Source: JBAYST01 sp041676005
Lineage (GTDB): Bacteria; Bacillota_I; Bacilli_A; RFN20; CAG-826
Assembly (NCBI GenBank): GCA_041676005.1
Contig: JBAYST010000033.1
Location: 1 to 8,984 of the forward strand
Length of the DNA stretch: 8,984 nt
Reading direction: 5' to 3'
The position numbers and the translations under genes were made by a program. How positions within the stretch are numbered: the stretch's first letter is position 1; the number at the start of each line of letters is the position of its first letter. Below, in pieces: positions 1 to 6,719 of the stretch. Under the pieces are notes generated by a model. That model was not told the DNA's origin and ran no database searches. It saw nothing but the letters and a program-made list of their open reading frames with translations.

Positions 1-862
1 CATATAATTTGAAATACCCTAGTCCCCAATTTTGACCAATTAAATCATTTATTGATTTGGTCATTTTAACCTTATTATTATTTACATCTTTTCCAACAAA
101 TGTCACACCATACTCAGATGCATTATTATTATTTAGTTTCACTCTAAAATCGATATTTTCTAAATTGCCCGGCGGAATGCCGATTTGCCAAGCCATACTT
201 TCGGAAAACTTTGCAGATTTTTGATGACCACAAACTAATCCAATCATATATTTAATTCTTTCTTTGAAAACAGGCTCTACTTCTGATAATAATCTTACGG
301 CCATTATAAAACTCGGAATGCCAATTAGAGCGTATCTTCCGGGATTGTTTTTAACAAATTTTAGAGTTTCAGATAATTCTACAGGGTAATATTTAGTTTT
401 AGCACCTTCTATTACTTCGCTTATCGTTTTAGAAATATCGTATTTAAATAATAAATTTTTATTATTCGTTTTTTTAACATGAATAACGTAATCTACATAC
501 TTTTTATCTAACAATTCTTTAAGAAGCCACGTTCCAATTCCACCCGAACTTCCCAAACTTCTAAAATTACCTTCTAATGCATGTCCTACGTATAAAGAAT
601 GATAAAACCCTATATATTCGTTATATTTAATGCCTTCACTGGTTCCAAAATACATTTTAGATATTTCATATTCATTTGTTTCATCATTAAAATTTGGAGA
701 AACCTTTAAAACTTTATCATTTAAAATTTCGATTCCCTCTTTAACAATTTCCTCATATTCACCATATTTATTCAATTTAATGGTAATATTTTCATCAATT
801 AAAGCGGTAACTCCGCTGACTTCACTAAACCTTTTTCTTAATTCAAAGTCTTTAACTCTCAT
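1..862 (-). CDS. FrhB/FdhB-like protein (coenzyme F420 hydrogenase beta family), C-terminus cut by window edge
   Basis: The frame is open from ATG at 862 to the window edge, giving 287 residues with no stop. It fits the FrhB/FdhB flavoprotein family often found beside polysaccharide pyruvyl transferases in surface-glycan loci. Seen: R-x2-GSSGGI-x-TWLL (about residues 101-114), VDYVIHV (123-129), NNPGRYALIGIP (172-183), VCGHQKS (210-216) and a C-terminal NWGLGYFKLY stretch. Family members usually start with a CxxCGxC cluster followed by a VCP motif. Here the equivalent positions read S13-xx-S16-G-x-T19 and VS55P, and the usual PC motif is PS184, so the iron-sulfur ligands appear to be gone. 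The ATG overlaps the end of the upstream gene by 11 nt, with AGAGG 9 nt ahead, which suggests translational coupling. F420 use is doubtful in this type of organism; a redox or scaffold role in glycan modification is inference. Confidence 0.85.
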   Translation of the reverse strand, partial: MRVKDFELRKRFSEVSGVTALIDENITIKLNKYGEYEEIVKEGIEILNDKVLKVSPNFNDETNEYEISKMYFGTSEGIKYNEYIGFYHSLYVGHALEGNFRSLGSSGGIGTWLLKELLDKKYVDYVIHVKKTNNKNLLFKYDISKTISEVIEGAKTKYYPVELSETLKFVKNNPGRYALIGIPSFIMAVRLLSEVEPVFKERIKYMIGLVCGHQKSAKFSESMAWQIGIPPGNLENIDFRVKLNNNNASEYGVTFVGKDVNNNKVKMTKSINDLIGQNWGLGYFKLY

Positions 863-1975
863 TTTTGATAACCTCTTCTATTGCGGTTTTCAAATAGTTA
901 AAAGATTTTTCTCTTTCTTGTTTTAAAATAATACTCTTTCGATCATAATTTATCTCAAAATAATTTTCTTTAGCAATGTTTTCTATTTTTCTTTCATTTA
1001 AATTAAACATTTTCAACAAACTATCTATTCTTGAGTTCATCTGTTCTCTTTTGTATGCGATAAACGGTTTTTCAAAAATAATGCTAAATATTGTTCCATG
1101 AAATGAATCGGTCATTATTAAAGAAGCGTTTGCAAACAAAGAAACAAATTCGGCCGGATCCACAGTATAAAACTTTTCATATTTTAAGTTCAACAAATTA
1201 ATAACTTCTAAATTGTTCTTTTTAGCTATTTTATATGTTTCTTTTAACCCATCTTTTTCTGCTTCGCCTAAAAAATATACAAGAATATATTTTTTTCAAT
1301 AGGTTTTCTTTTCGAAGGAAAAATTTTATACCAATCTTCCTTAGTTAACAACAAAGTGGGATCAACTAAAACAGGGACGTCTCTGCCGGTCATCTCTTTC
1401 ACTATCTTTTTTCCATCTTCTTCCCTAACTGAAATATAATTAAAATCATTCAAGAGTTTTTTATATACGTCATATTCTTTCTCAATCTTACTTATTCCAA
1501 AACTAGGGGCATAAGAGATTCGTTTAGTATATTCTGTAAATTGAAGAAAATATACATCGTCTCCATAAAGAAAATTGGGGTTCCAGACTTGATCACTCCC
1601 ACTGATAAAAAAATCGAAATCATCATTCAATTGATACTTTGTTTCTTTGTTATAAATCTTCTCGGATTCGTTTATATATTTTTTTGAAAACAATCTCAAA
1701 TTTTGTTCCTTAATTGATTTTAATTTCTTCATTTTTCTTCTTTTTAAAAGATTACCTAGTTTTGTTATAATTTTTTTAAGACTAATGTTTGACATTATTC
1801 TGGTAATCAATCTCTTTTTTTCTGAACTTTGATCTACTCTATATTTAACTGTTTGAAAAACAAATTCAGAGAAATTATTTTTAAGGAAATATTGTAATGC
1901 ATAAACTTGTAGCCGGTTACCGTAATTTAGATAATCGTTAAATGTAACTATGCCTATTTTTTTCATGTCTTTCAC
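852..1975 (-). pseudogene. Polysaccharide pyruvyl transferase family protein, frameshifted
   Basis: Two reading frames together make one full-length protein of about 374 residues, normal for the CsaB/WcaK-type family that puts pyruvate ketals on surface glycans. The first frame (1975 to about 1290) has KKIGIVTF, NYGNRLQVYALQ, SGSDQVWNP, SYAPSFGIS, SVREEDG and PVLVDPTLLL. It then stops at once in a TAG. Reading one base back from the A7 run at 1290-1296 restores YILVYFLGEAEKDG, which runs on into PAEFVSLFANA, TDSFHGTIFS and KPFIAYKR, ending at TAA (852). I chose GTG at 1975 because GAGG lies 9 nt before it; ATG at 1966 (MKKIGIV) and TTG at 1990 are alternatives. It could be a true pseudogene, a sequencing error, or a gene read by slippage. 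The stop overlaps the next gene by 11 nt. Confidence 0.85.
1290..1296 (-). other. A7 homopolymer at the frameshift point
   Basis: On the minus strand the reading is ATT GAA AAA AAT ATA TTC, leading to a TAG within eight codons. One extra A, or a -1 slip on AAA AAT, gives AAA TAT ATT CTT and an open frame down to 852. The A AAA AAT heptamer has the X-XXY-YYZ form of a -1 slippery site but is not among the most efficient bacterial ones. Confidence 0.7.
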
Positions 1976-2009
1976 TGTTGCGTACCTCAAATATTTCGTT
2001 CTATTTGTA

Positions 2010-2037
2010 ATGATATCACGTTTCTTGTTTACAATAA
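2010..2037 (-). promoter_or_regulatory. Putative promoter of the polysaccharide locus
   Basis: On the minus strand, an extended -10 TGATATCAT (core TATCAT at 2010-2015) stands 16 nt after a weak -35 TTATTG (2032-2037). It sits about 35 nt ahead of the predicted GTG start and downstream of the rpmF terminator, where a new transcript would have to begin. Confidence 0.4.
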
Positions 2038-2074
2038 TTATTTATATGCTTTTTTACAACCAGTAAAGCAGGAT

Positions 2075-2099
2075 AAAAAAAGCGGTGACTCACACCGCT
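2075..2099 (-). terminator. Intrinsic terminator after rpmF
   Basis: On the minus strand, AGCGGTG and CACCGCT (7 bp, perfect) enclose the loop TGAGT and are followed by TTTTTT. It lies 23 nt after the rpmF stop and separates the housekeeping operon from the polysaccharide locus. A run of A in front of the stem could pair with the U tract. Confidence 0.9.
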
Positions 2100-2121
2100 A
2101 AAAAAGACGATTAAATCGAAG

Positions 2122-2388
2122 TTATTTCTTTGCTTCGGTTTTTTTGGAGGTTTTTGCAACGCTCTTCTTGCCAGTTTTTTCAGTTTTAATTTCTTCTTTT
2201 TGGGTAGGAAATTTGCCGTTCACCAAAACCTGTTTTCCGTTATAAAAACCGCACTGTGGGCAAACGTGGTGAGATTTGATTATTGCTCCACAATTTGAAC
2301 AAGTGACTAAACCTGTGACATTGAGCTTGAAGTGAGTTCTTCTTAATCTTTTTGTTCTTTTTGAAGTCCTTCTAAATGGAACTGCCAT
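2122..2388 (-). CDS. rpmF: 50S ribosomal protein L32, zinc-binding form, with long basic tail
   Basis: L32 of the large ribosomal subunit. The start MAVPFRRTSKRTKRLRRTH is the L32 signature. A zinc ribbon follows with C30-xx-C33 and C43-xx-C46, so this is the zinc-binding (C+) form. Bacterial L32 is usually about 57-60 residues; this one has 88. The excess is a C-terminal tail from about residue 62, rich in Lys, Thr and Glu (10 Lys in the last 27). The start is fixed by AGGAG 7 nt before the ATG. The common upstream partner yceD is absent; mtaB lies upstream instead, 109 nt away. It has its own strong promoter and ends in a clear terminator. Read-through from mtaB is also possible, since no terminator is visible between them. 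Confidence 0.95.
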   Translation of the reverse strand: MAVPFRRTSKRTKRLRRTHFKLNVTGLVTCSNCGAIIKSHHVCPQCGFYNGKQVLVNGKFPTQKEEIKTEKTGKKSVAKTSKKTEAKK

Positions 2389-2413
2389 TTTAATTCTCCT
2401 TACTAAATTTGAT

Positions 2414-2428
2414 TTAACAACTTGTTAA
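2414..2428. promoter_or_regulatory. Perfect 7-1-7 palindrome at the rpmF transcription start, possible operator
   Basis: TTAACAA-N-TTGTTAA is a perfect inverted repeat touching the last base of the rpmF -10 box and centred on about +1, a typical repressor position. The 7-1-7 layout is that of Fur/PerR/Zur boxes, but the half-site differs from theirs. The regulator is unknown. Chance is possible in such AT-rich DNA. Confidence 0.4.
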
Positions 2429-2456
2429 TTATATGAATATCCCATCGAAAAATCAA
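2428..2456 (-). promoter_or_regulatory. rpmF promoter
   Basis: On the minus strand, TTGATT (2451-2456), a 17 nt spacer and a perfect TATAAT (2428-2433). The predicted start is near 2421, giving a leader of about 33 nt before the rpmF ATG with its AGGAG. Confidence 0.8.
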
Positions 2457-2497
2457 TTTTTTTTATACAAGTTCTAAAAAAACGCGAATTATGTAGA

Positions 2498-3790
2498 CTA
2501 TGACTTGTTTTTGTCTTTTGAAAATTCAATTTCAATGATGGAATTGATCATACTTTTGTCACCTTTTATCCAAACTTCAATATAGTTTTCACTATGTCCA
2601 AAGACTCTTTTTGTGTTTTCGTCATAATTTTCAATTAACACCTGCAATTTTCGACCATAAAATTTGCTTTTATATTCTTCCCAAAGCAAAGAGGACAAAA
2701 CACGAAGTCGTTTTGTTCTTTCTTTTTTTATTTCGGGAGAAACTTGGTTTTTCATTTTTGCCGCAAGAGTTCCTTCACGAGCAGAAAAAGGGAAAACGTG
2801 AAGCATGGAAAAGCCTACTTCTTTGATGAAGTTAAAAGTTTCTAAAAATTCTTCTTCGGTCTCACCAGGAAAACCCACGATGATGTCGGTTGTTAAAGCG
2901 ATTTCTGGCACCACTCTTTTAATTTTTTTTATCGTATTTAGAAATGCTTTTTTATCGTATTTTCGGTTCATTCTTTTTAATACGGTTTCAGAACCACTTT
3001 GAAGAGGGATGTGAAGGTGACGAGCAATGTTTTTTCTGGTTTTTAATAATTCATAAAATTTATCATCAATTTCACTGTCTTCTAAAGAAGAAATAGTCAA
3101 TCTTTCTAGCCCTTCTAAAGCACTCAATTCTTCAAGCAAATCGCTAAATGTGTAATCAGAAAGATCTCGTCCATAACCTCCGACATGAATTCCAGTTAAG
3201 ACAATTTCTTTATAACCATTTTCAATTAAAGAACGAGCTTCTAATAAAATATCTTCTTTTGCTCTTGATCTCATTTTTCCTCGCACAAAAGGGATAATGC
3301 AATAAGAACAAAAATTGTCACATCCATCTTGAATCTTTAGATATGCACGTACATTTTCCGTAAAAGAGGTGACACTTAATTCTTCATATTCAAATTTACG
3401 CGGATTATCTTCAGTTAAATCTATTGCCTGCTCAGTTTTTCTAAATCTTTCAATTAGTTCAGGAATCATGTGTCGATTTGAGGTACCAACGATAATATCC
3501 GCCTTGATTTCATCAGCAATGTATCGATGATGTCCTTGAGAATAGCACCCCATGACGACAATAGTTGCTTGAGGATTTTCTTTTTTTAATCTTCGAATAT
3601 ATTGACGAGATTTTTGATCAGCGGTCGCAGTCACTGAACAAGTATTAAGAAGAGCGATGTCACATTGTTCATCTTTAGCACTTTCAAGATATCCTCGTTT
3701 TAAAAAAAGAGCCTTCAAAGAGGCGCATTCATAAGAATTTACTTTGCAGCCAAGTGATTCTATTTTAAATGTTAACTTTTTATCACTCAT
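2498..3790 (-). CDS. mtaB: tRNA (N6-threonylcarbamoyladenosine(37)-C2)-methylthiotransferase MtaB
   Basis: Radical SAM methylthiotransferase that converts t6A37 to ms2t6A37 in ANN-decoding tRNAs, in the cytoplasm. The N-terminal UPF0004 domain carries three cluster cysteines, C15 (LGCKVNSYE), C51 (NTCS) and C82 (MGCY). The radical SAM domain has C157-xxx-C161-xx-C164 (CDNFCSYC), then LTGIHVGGYG, HLHIPLQSGS (258-267) and DIIVGFPGET (302-311). A TRAM domain fills roughly 373-430. LGCKVN rather than YGCQMN points to MtaB, not MiaB. The 430 residues are normal for the family. The ATG overlaps the upstream stop (ATGA), with AAAGGA 8 nt before it, so translation is coupled to the unknown gene upstream. 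The stop is TAG. A likely substrate among ANN-reading tRNAs is the Ile2 tRNA in this same window. Confidence 0.95.
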   Translation of the reverse strand: MSDKKLTFKIESLGCKVNSYECASLKALFLKRGYLESAKDEQCDIALLNTCSVTATADQKSRQYIRRLKKENPQATIVVMGCYSQGHHRYIADEIKADIIVGTSNRHMIPELIERFRKTEQAIDLTEDNPRKFEYEELSVTSFTENVRAYLKIQDGCDNFCSYCIIPFVRGKMRSRAKEDILLEARSLIENGYKEIVLTGIHVGGYGRDLSDYTFSDLLEELSALEGLERLTISSLEDSEIDDKFYELLKTRKNIARHLHIPLQSGSETVLKRMNRKYDKKAFLNTIKKIKRVVPEIALTTDIIVGFPGETEEEFLETFNFIKEVGFSMLHVFPFSAREGTLAAKMKNQVSPEIKKERTKRLRVLSSLLWEEYKSKFYGRKLQVLIENYDENTKRVFGHSENYIEVWIKGDKSMINSIIEIEFSKDKNKS

Positions 3791-4557
3791 TTTAAAGGTC
3801 CTTTAATCGTCCAGTAAATCCGATCAGAAATAAAATTACTCTTATATAAAGCGTTGATAAAGTCTTCTCGTGAATCTGCAAAATACGCTTCGATGACCGG
3901 TTTTAATCTTTCAAGCATATGAGCATAGTCAGGTTGCTTGATATAGCGATCAAAAAGAACAATTTTCTCAACGAGACGACCTTGCGAACCAACGATATAG
4001 ATGACATTCATATCATAATGAAAAAAAGCAATTTCTTTTCCGTTTGTCCCGAGTTTGACTAATCTCGTAAAAAGTGAATCGTATAAATTAGGGCCATAAG
4101 TATCAAAAGGATCGATCGCACTATCGCCGTAAATGTCTTTTAGTTGATCGTATGGGTAAGTGAGTATTTTCTCTGGTTCTTTAGTGTAAATCGAATTGAG
4201 AGCTAGTGAAAAAAATGGAATATAAATCTTATTTTTATTCAAGGTGTAATATGGCAAATCAATCGTTCGCTCTTTTAAAGTGATCAAAAATTTAACGTGA
4301 TCGGCTTTAGAATCCTTTTCTAAGTAACTGGAAATATTGGCAATTTCTTCCTCAATTTTCACTTTATTGAGATAACCTGTAATGATGATGTTAGCTCTCA
4401 TTACATCAAAATCTGAAATCGGCACATCATAAAGAGTTGCAAAACGCGGGAATTTTGTGAGAATTTCTCGATTTCTCATGAAAAAACTGTGTTCTTCTTT
4501 TTGGCTGAAGCGCGACCTTCTTCTTTGTTTTAATTCTAATAATCGATAAATATTCAT
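3787..4557 (-). CDS. Unrecognised protein between rsmE and mtaB
   Basis: I do not recognise this 256-residue protein. It has a basic N-terminal patch (KQRRRSR at 10-16), no cysteine, no signal peptide and no membrane segment, so it is probably cytoplasmic. It is rich in Tyr, Phe and Ile, with predicted alternating strands such as ANIIITGYL (54-62) and VIYIVGSQGR, and a central DPFDTYGPNLYDSLF stretch. Its ATG directly abuts the rsmE stop (TAAATG), with AGAGG 5 nt before it. Its own stop overlaps the mtaB start by 4 nt. Such tight coupling between two RNA-modifying enzymes hints at a role in RNA modification or translation, but that is inference from position only. Confidence 0.85.
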   Translation of the reverse strand: MNIYRLLELKQRRRSRFSQKEEHSFFMRNREILTKFPRFATLYDVPISDFDVMRANIIITGYLNKVKIEEEIANISSYLEKDSKADHVKFLITLKERTIDLPYYTLNKNKIYIPFFSLALNSIYTKEPEKILTYPYDQLKDIYGDSAIDPFDTYGPNLYDSLFTRLVKLGTNGKEIAFFHYDMNVIYIVGSQGRLVEKIVLFDRYIKQPDYAHMLERLKPVIEAYFADSREDFINALYKSNFISDRIYWTIKGPLK

Positions 4558-5277
4558 TTAAACCTCTAATATAAACGCAGCAATCGATAAAGCGCTAATC
4601 GCGGCGGTTTCACTTCTTAAAATTCTTTTTCCTAGTGAGATATTGATAAAACCGAGTTCATTCATCTTATCAATTTCTCCTTGTGTAAATCCGCCTTCAG
4701 GTCCTATTAAAAGCGAAATTGATTCACCTGGTTTAATCTTTTCGAGGAGACTTTTAAAATTTTTGGTCGAACCAGAGACGTTTTCATTAGCGATGAAATT
4801 ATGAGTTTTACAATCGCTTTTAGAAAAATCTTTTAAATACATAATCTTCTTGACCTCAGGAATTATCAACCTCTTCGATTGCATCGCAGCAGCTCTTGCG
4901 ATGCTTTGATAACGCTCGAGTTTCTTTGAAAAATCTTCTCTTTTTAACCTGACAATCGAACGTTCGGATTGGACTAAAACGATTTCTTTGACACCGAGTT
5001 CCACCGCTTTTTGAATTACGAGATCGGCTTTATCTTTTTTGACAAGACAATAATATAAAGTGAGATCGTTTTCTAGTTCACGAGCAACATCGATCTTCTT
5101 AATTGTTTTTAATTTAAAAGGTTTGAGAGATTCGATTTGAAATAGAAAACATTCACCGTTGATGACGATTTCGATTTGTTCACCCTTTTGAGCTCGCATC
5201 ACAGAAAGAAGGTGGTGCTCGTCTTCTTTTGATAAAGGTGACATTTCATTATCAGTTGAGTTAAAAAATCTTTGCAT
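4558..5277 (-). CDS. rsmE: 16S rRNA (uracil(1498)-N3)-methyltransferase RsmE
   Basis: SAM-dependent SPOUT-class enzyme that methylates N3 of U1498 in helix 44 of 16S rRNA. The 239 residues match the family length. Seen: an N-terminal PUA-like part with HHLLSVMR (21-28), the family stretch VIQKAVELGV...ERS (87-107), the knot motif LLIGPEGGFT (189-198) and LGKRILRSETAAISAL (215-230), which binds SAM. The loop usually written EQS is MQS here (132-134); Gln and Ser are kept but the acidic residue is not. The start codon shares one base with the upstream stop (TAATG), and only a weak AAGG lies about 15 nt before it, so translation probably depends on coupling. Confidence 0.95.
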   Translation of the reverse strand: MQRFFNSTDNEMSPLSKEDEHHLLSVMRAQKGEQIEIVINGECFLFQIESLKPFKLKTIKKIDVARELENDLTLYYCLVKKDKADLVIQKAVELGVKEIVLVQSERSIVRLKREDFSKKLERYQSIARAAAMQSKRLIIPEVKKIMYLKDFSKSDCKTHNFIANENVSGSTKNFKSLLEKIKPGESISLLIGPEGGFTQGEIDKMNELGFINISLGKRILRSETAAISALSIAAFILEV

Positions 5278-5711
5278 TATTTTAAAAAGTTACCTTGTCC
5301 ATCGCGATAATCCATCGCATAAAAAAATCGAAAAGCCATAGCGATATTGAAGATATAGACAATGACGATAGGTAAAAGATACGCTAGCCAATCCAGATTT
5401 AGAAAATAAAAAGCCGTAAATAACCCACCGAGGAGAACCAAATTAATCAAAAGCCAAACGATTCCTTTGGAAACTTTGCGAAGATAAAAATAAACAGCTC
5501 CAGTCCAGCCGAATAATATTGATAAAACAAAACAAGCGGTACGCGTTTTTGGATGGTAATCTTTCACCAAATCTCCAACAGCGCTAATTTCCGCGGTGAT
5601 TTCCATGGTTTCGCTTGTCATCCCCTCAAGAGGATTTTTGCAGCCGCAAACCGGACAAATATCTTTTTCAAATTTGGTCAATCTTGTGTTGCATTTACGA
5701 CAATTAGGCAT
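5277..5711 (-). CDS. Zinc-ribbon protein with TM2-like membrane domain
   Basis: A 144-residue protein of unknown function. The N-terminus is a small zinc ribbon, C4-xx-C7 and C19-xx-C22 (with C24). A polar linker of about 30 residues follows. Then come three predicted membrane segments at roughly 59-77, 83-104 and 108-127. The stretch SILFGWTGAVYFYLRKVSKG resembles the TM2 domain pattern (G-W-x-G-x-x-x-FY-x-x-K-x-x-x-G), in a weak form. No signal peptide is present, so the ribbon probably faces the cytoplasm. It heads the operon with rsmE, the unknown gene and mtaB. The ATG is preceded by GGGAG at 5 nt and by an extended -10 promoter. The domain call is from pattern only. Confidence 0.8.
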   Translation of the reverse strand: MPNCRKCNTRLTKFEKDICPVCGCKNPLEGMTSETMEITAEISAVGDLVKDYHPKTRTACFVLSILFGWTGAVYFYLRKVSKGIVWLLINLVLLGGLFTAFYFLNLDWLAYLLPIVIVYIFNIAMAFRFFYAMDYRDGQGNFLK

Positions 5712-5730
5712 ACTTTCTCCCTTAGCAAAG

Positions 5731-5739
5731 ATGATAACA
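5731..5739 (-). promoter_or_regulatory. Putative extended -10 promoter of the rsmE-mtaB operon
   Basis: On the minus strand, TGTTATCAT (TGn plus TATCAT) with no good -35 at the right distance. The predicted start near 5724 leaves a leader of about 13 nt holding GGGAG. The same TGnTATCAT form occurs before the polysaccharide locus. Confidence 0.45.
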
Positions 5740-5815
5740 CAATTTCAAATGAAATTTATATTCATAAAATGTTTTTTAATGAACCAGAAAATCAAAGCCT
5801 TGTTTGGAATTTTGA

Positions 5816-6412
5816 TTATTCTTCTTCTTTTGAGCGATGGGTATCAATGATTTCTTTAATCTCTCGATAAGTAACATAAGCATCATCGACATTTGCAAAC
5901 GGAATCCCAAATCCGCTTTTTCCATTAGCGGCAGCTCCTATCGGCGTTGCGCTAGATCCAAAACGAATTGTTCCGGTGTTTGGAGTAATTAACTTATCTA
6001 AAAGTCCAACGTTGACTAATACAGTGCTGATTGTCTTCATATCGAGGGTGAGAAAATCCACACCGATAAATCCCTGGCGGATAATGACTCTTTTATTTGA
6101 AAAGGCATAAAATGTCTTTTTGTAAGTTACTTTGATATAAACGATAGAAAAAGCGAGGAAAATTAGGTTAAAAACTCCTAAAACTAAGAAGACGATTCCA
6201 AATGGGAGTGTGCCATCGACTCCACTATCGTCTACCATATTCATAGCTCCGGCTAATGCCGCGATTGCTGGAGCAAGAAATATCAATGCAAATAAAGCAA
6301 ACCAAATCACAGTGACGATAATTTTAAAATTGACAAATCTTTTTTTATTCGGTTTAAAAACTTTAATAATTTCTTCATCTTTATCAAGAATATCTTTAAA
6401 TTTCTCTTTCAT
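5816..6412 (-). CDS. Bacterial PH-domain (bPH2-like) membrane protein
   Basis: A 198-residue integral membrane protein. There is a short cytoplasmic start, a first hydrophobic hairpin-like stretch at about 30-57, a second at 70-93, then a bPH2-type domain (about 98-190). The core reads TFYAFSNKRVIIRQGFIGVD, followed by LDMKTISTVLVNVGLLDKL and TGTIRFG, the usual pattern for YdbS/DUF304-like domains. Molecular role in this family is mostly unknown. Two Ala/Gly-rich parts (48-57, 156-164) are hydrophobic or flexible. The start is set by GAGGTGG just before ATG. The gene lies between the tRNA terminators and the zinc-ribbon gene; I see no convincing promoter of its own and only a weak 7-bp inverted repeat (5790-5796/5811-5817) after its stop. 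Confidence 0.85.
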   Translation of the reverse strand: MKEKFKDILDKDEEIIKVFKPNKKRFVNFKIIVTVIWFALFALIFLAPAIAALAGAMNMVDDSGVDGTLPFGIVFLVLGVFNLIFLAFSIVYIKVTYKKTFYAFSNKRVIIRQGFIGVDFLTLDMKTISTVLVNVGLLDKLITPNTGTIRFGSSATPIGAAANGKSGFGIPFANVDDAYVTYREIKEIIDTHRSKEEE

Positions 6413-6439
6413 AATCCACCTCTTTCAATTTATTTTAAC

Positions 6440-6461
6440 AAAAAAATCTTTCTAAGAAAGA
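6440..6461. terminator. Second hairpin with U tract after the tRNA block
   Basis: TCTTTC and GAAAGA (6 bp) with a 3-nt loop, followed on the minus strand by seven T. On the plus strand the hairpin is also followed by ATTTTT, so it could act in both directions. It backs up the terminator at 6503 and lies in the leader region of the PH-domain gene. Confidence 0.5.
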
Positions 6462-6502
6462 ATTTTTCCATTTTATTTTCAGATTGTTTCTTACAAAAAA
6501 AA

Positions 6503-6527
6503 TAAAAAATGTAGATTGACTACACTT
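6503..6527 (-). terminator. Terminator of the Ala-Met-Ile2-Ser tRNA block
   Basis: On the minus strand, TGTAG and CTACA (extendable by a G-U pair and three A-T pairs) around loop TCAAT, followed by a long T-rich tract. It begins 8 nt after the CCA end of tRNA-Ser. Confidence 0.75.
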
Positions 6528-6534
6528 TATAAAA

Positions 6535-6624
6535 TGGCGGAGGCGCAGAGATTCGAACTCTGGCGGGTTACTCGCCCCTATCGGTTTTCAAGACCGACCC
6601 CTTCAACCACTTGGGTACGCCTCC
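6535..6624 (-). tRNA. tRNA-Ser (UGA)
   Basis: Class II tRNA of 90 nt with encoded CCA. Acceptor GGAGGCG pairs with CGCCTCC; discriminator G. Anticodon stem TCGGT/ACCGA around loop CTTGAAA gives anticodon TGA (plus-strand 6588-6590). A long variable arm and the T arm CAGAG-TTCGAAT-CTCTG are present. Last gene of its block. Confidence 0.96.
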
Positions 6625-6635
6625 AAAGACGAGAT

Positions 6636-6711
6636 TGGTGGACCGTCCAGGACTTGAACCCGGAACAAATCGGTTATGAGCCGAGTGCTCTAACCATTGA
6701 GCTAACGGTCC
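6636..6711 (-). tRNA. tRNA-Ile2 (CAU, lysidine-modified)
   Basis: 76 nt with encoded CCA; acceptor GGACCGT/ACGGTCC, discriminator A, loop CTCATAA, anticodon CAT (6676-6678). It is not initiator Met: it lacks a C1 mismatch and the three G-C pairs of the anticodon stem. A separate elongator Met tRNA is next to it. C4-G69 and C5-G68 match the pairs used by TilS to make lysidine, so it should read AUA as Ile. The top anticodon-stem pair (27-43) is C-T, unpaired. Confidence 0.85.
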
Positions 6712-6719
6712 AAATAAAA

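Noticed and set aside
630..926. 98-residue open frame on the plus strand
   Set aside because: It lies antisense to the well-supported FrhB-like gene and the end of the pyruvyl transferase, has no family pattern and no good ribosome binding site.
2457..2497. Terminator between mtaB and rpmF
   Set aside because: The T7 tract after CGCG has no stem before it; ACAAGT/ACTTGT has a loop of about 30 nt. Read-through is more likely.
3791..3806. 7-1-7 inverted repeat TTAAAGG-A-CCTTTAA covering the mtaB ribosome binding site
   Set aside because: A one-base loop cannot form, the remaining stem would be only A-T pairs, and the bases encode the end of the upstream protein, so it is probably chance.
5790..5817. 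Inverted repeat AATCAAA/TTTGATT after the PH-domain gene as a terminator
   Set aside because: The stem is A/T-rich with a 14-nt loop and has only a short, broken T tract, so it is too weak to call.
6470..6496. TTGTAA and TAAAAT 15 nt apart as a promoter for the PH-domain gene
   Set aside because: The spacer is short, both boxes are common in this T-rich stretch, and the hairpin at 6440-6461 would lie directly downstream.
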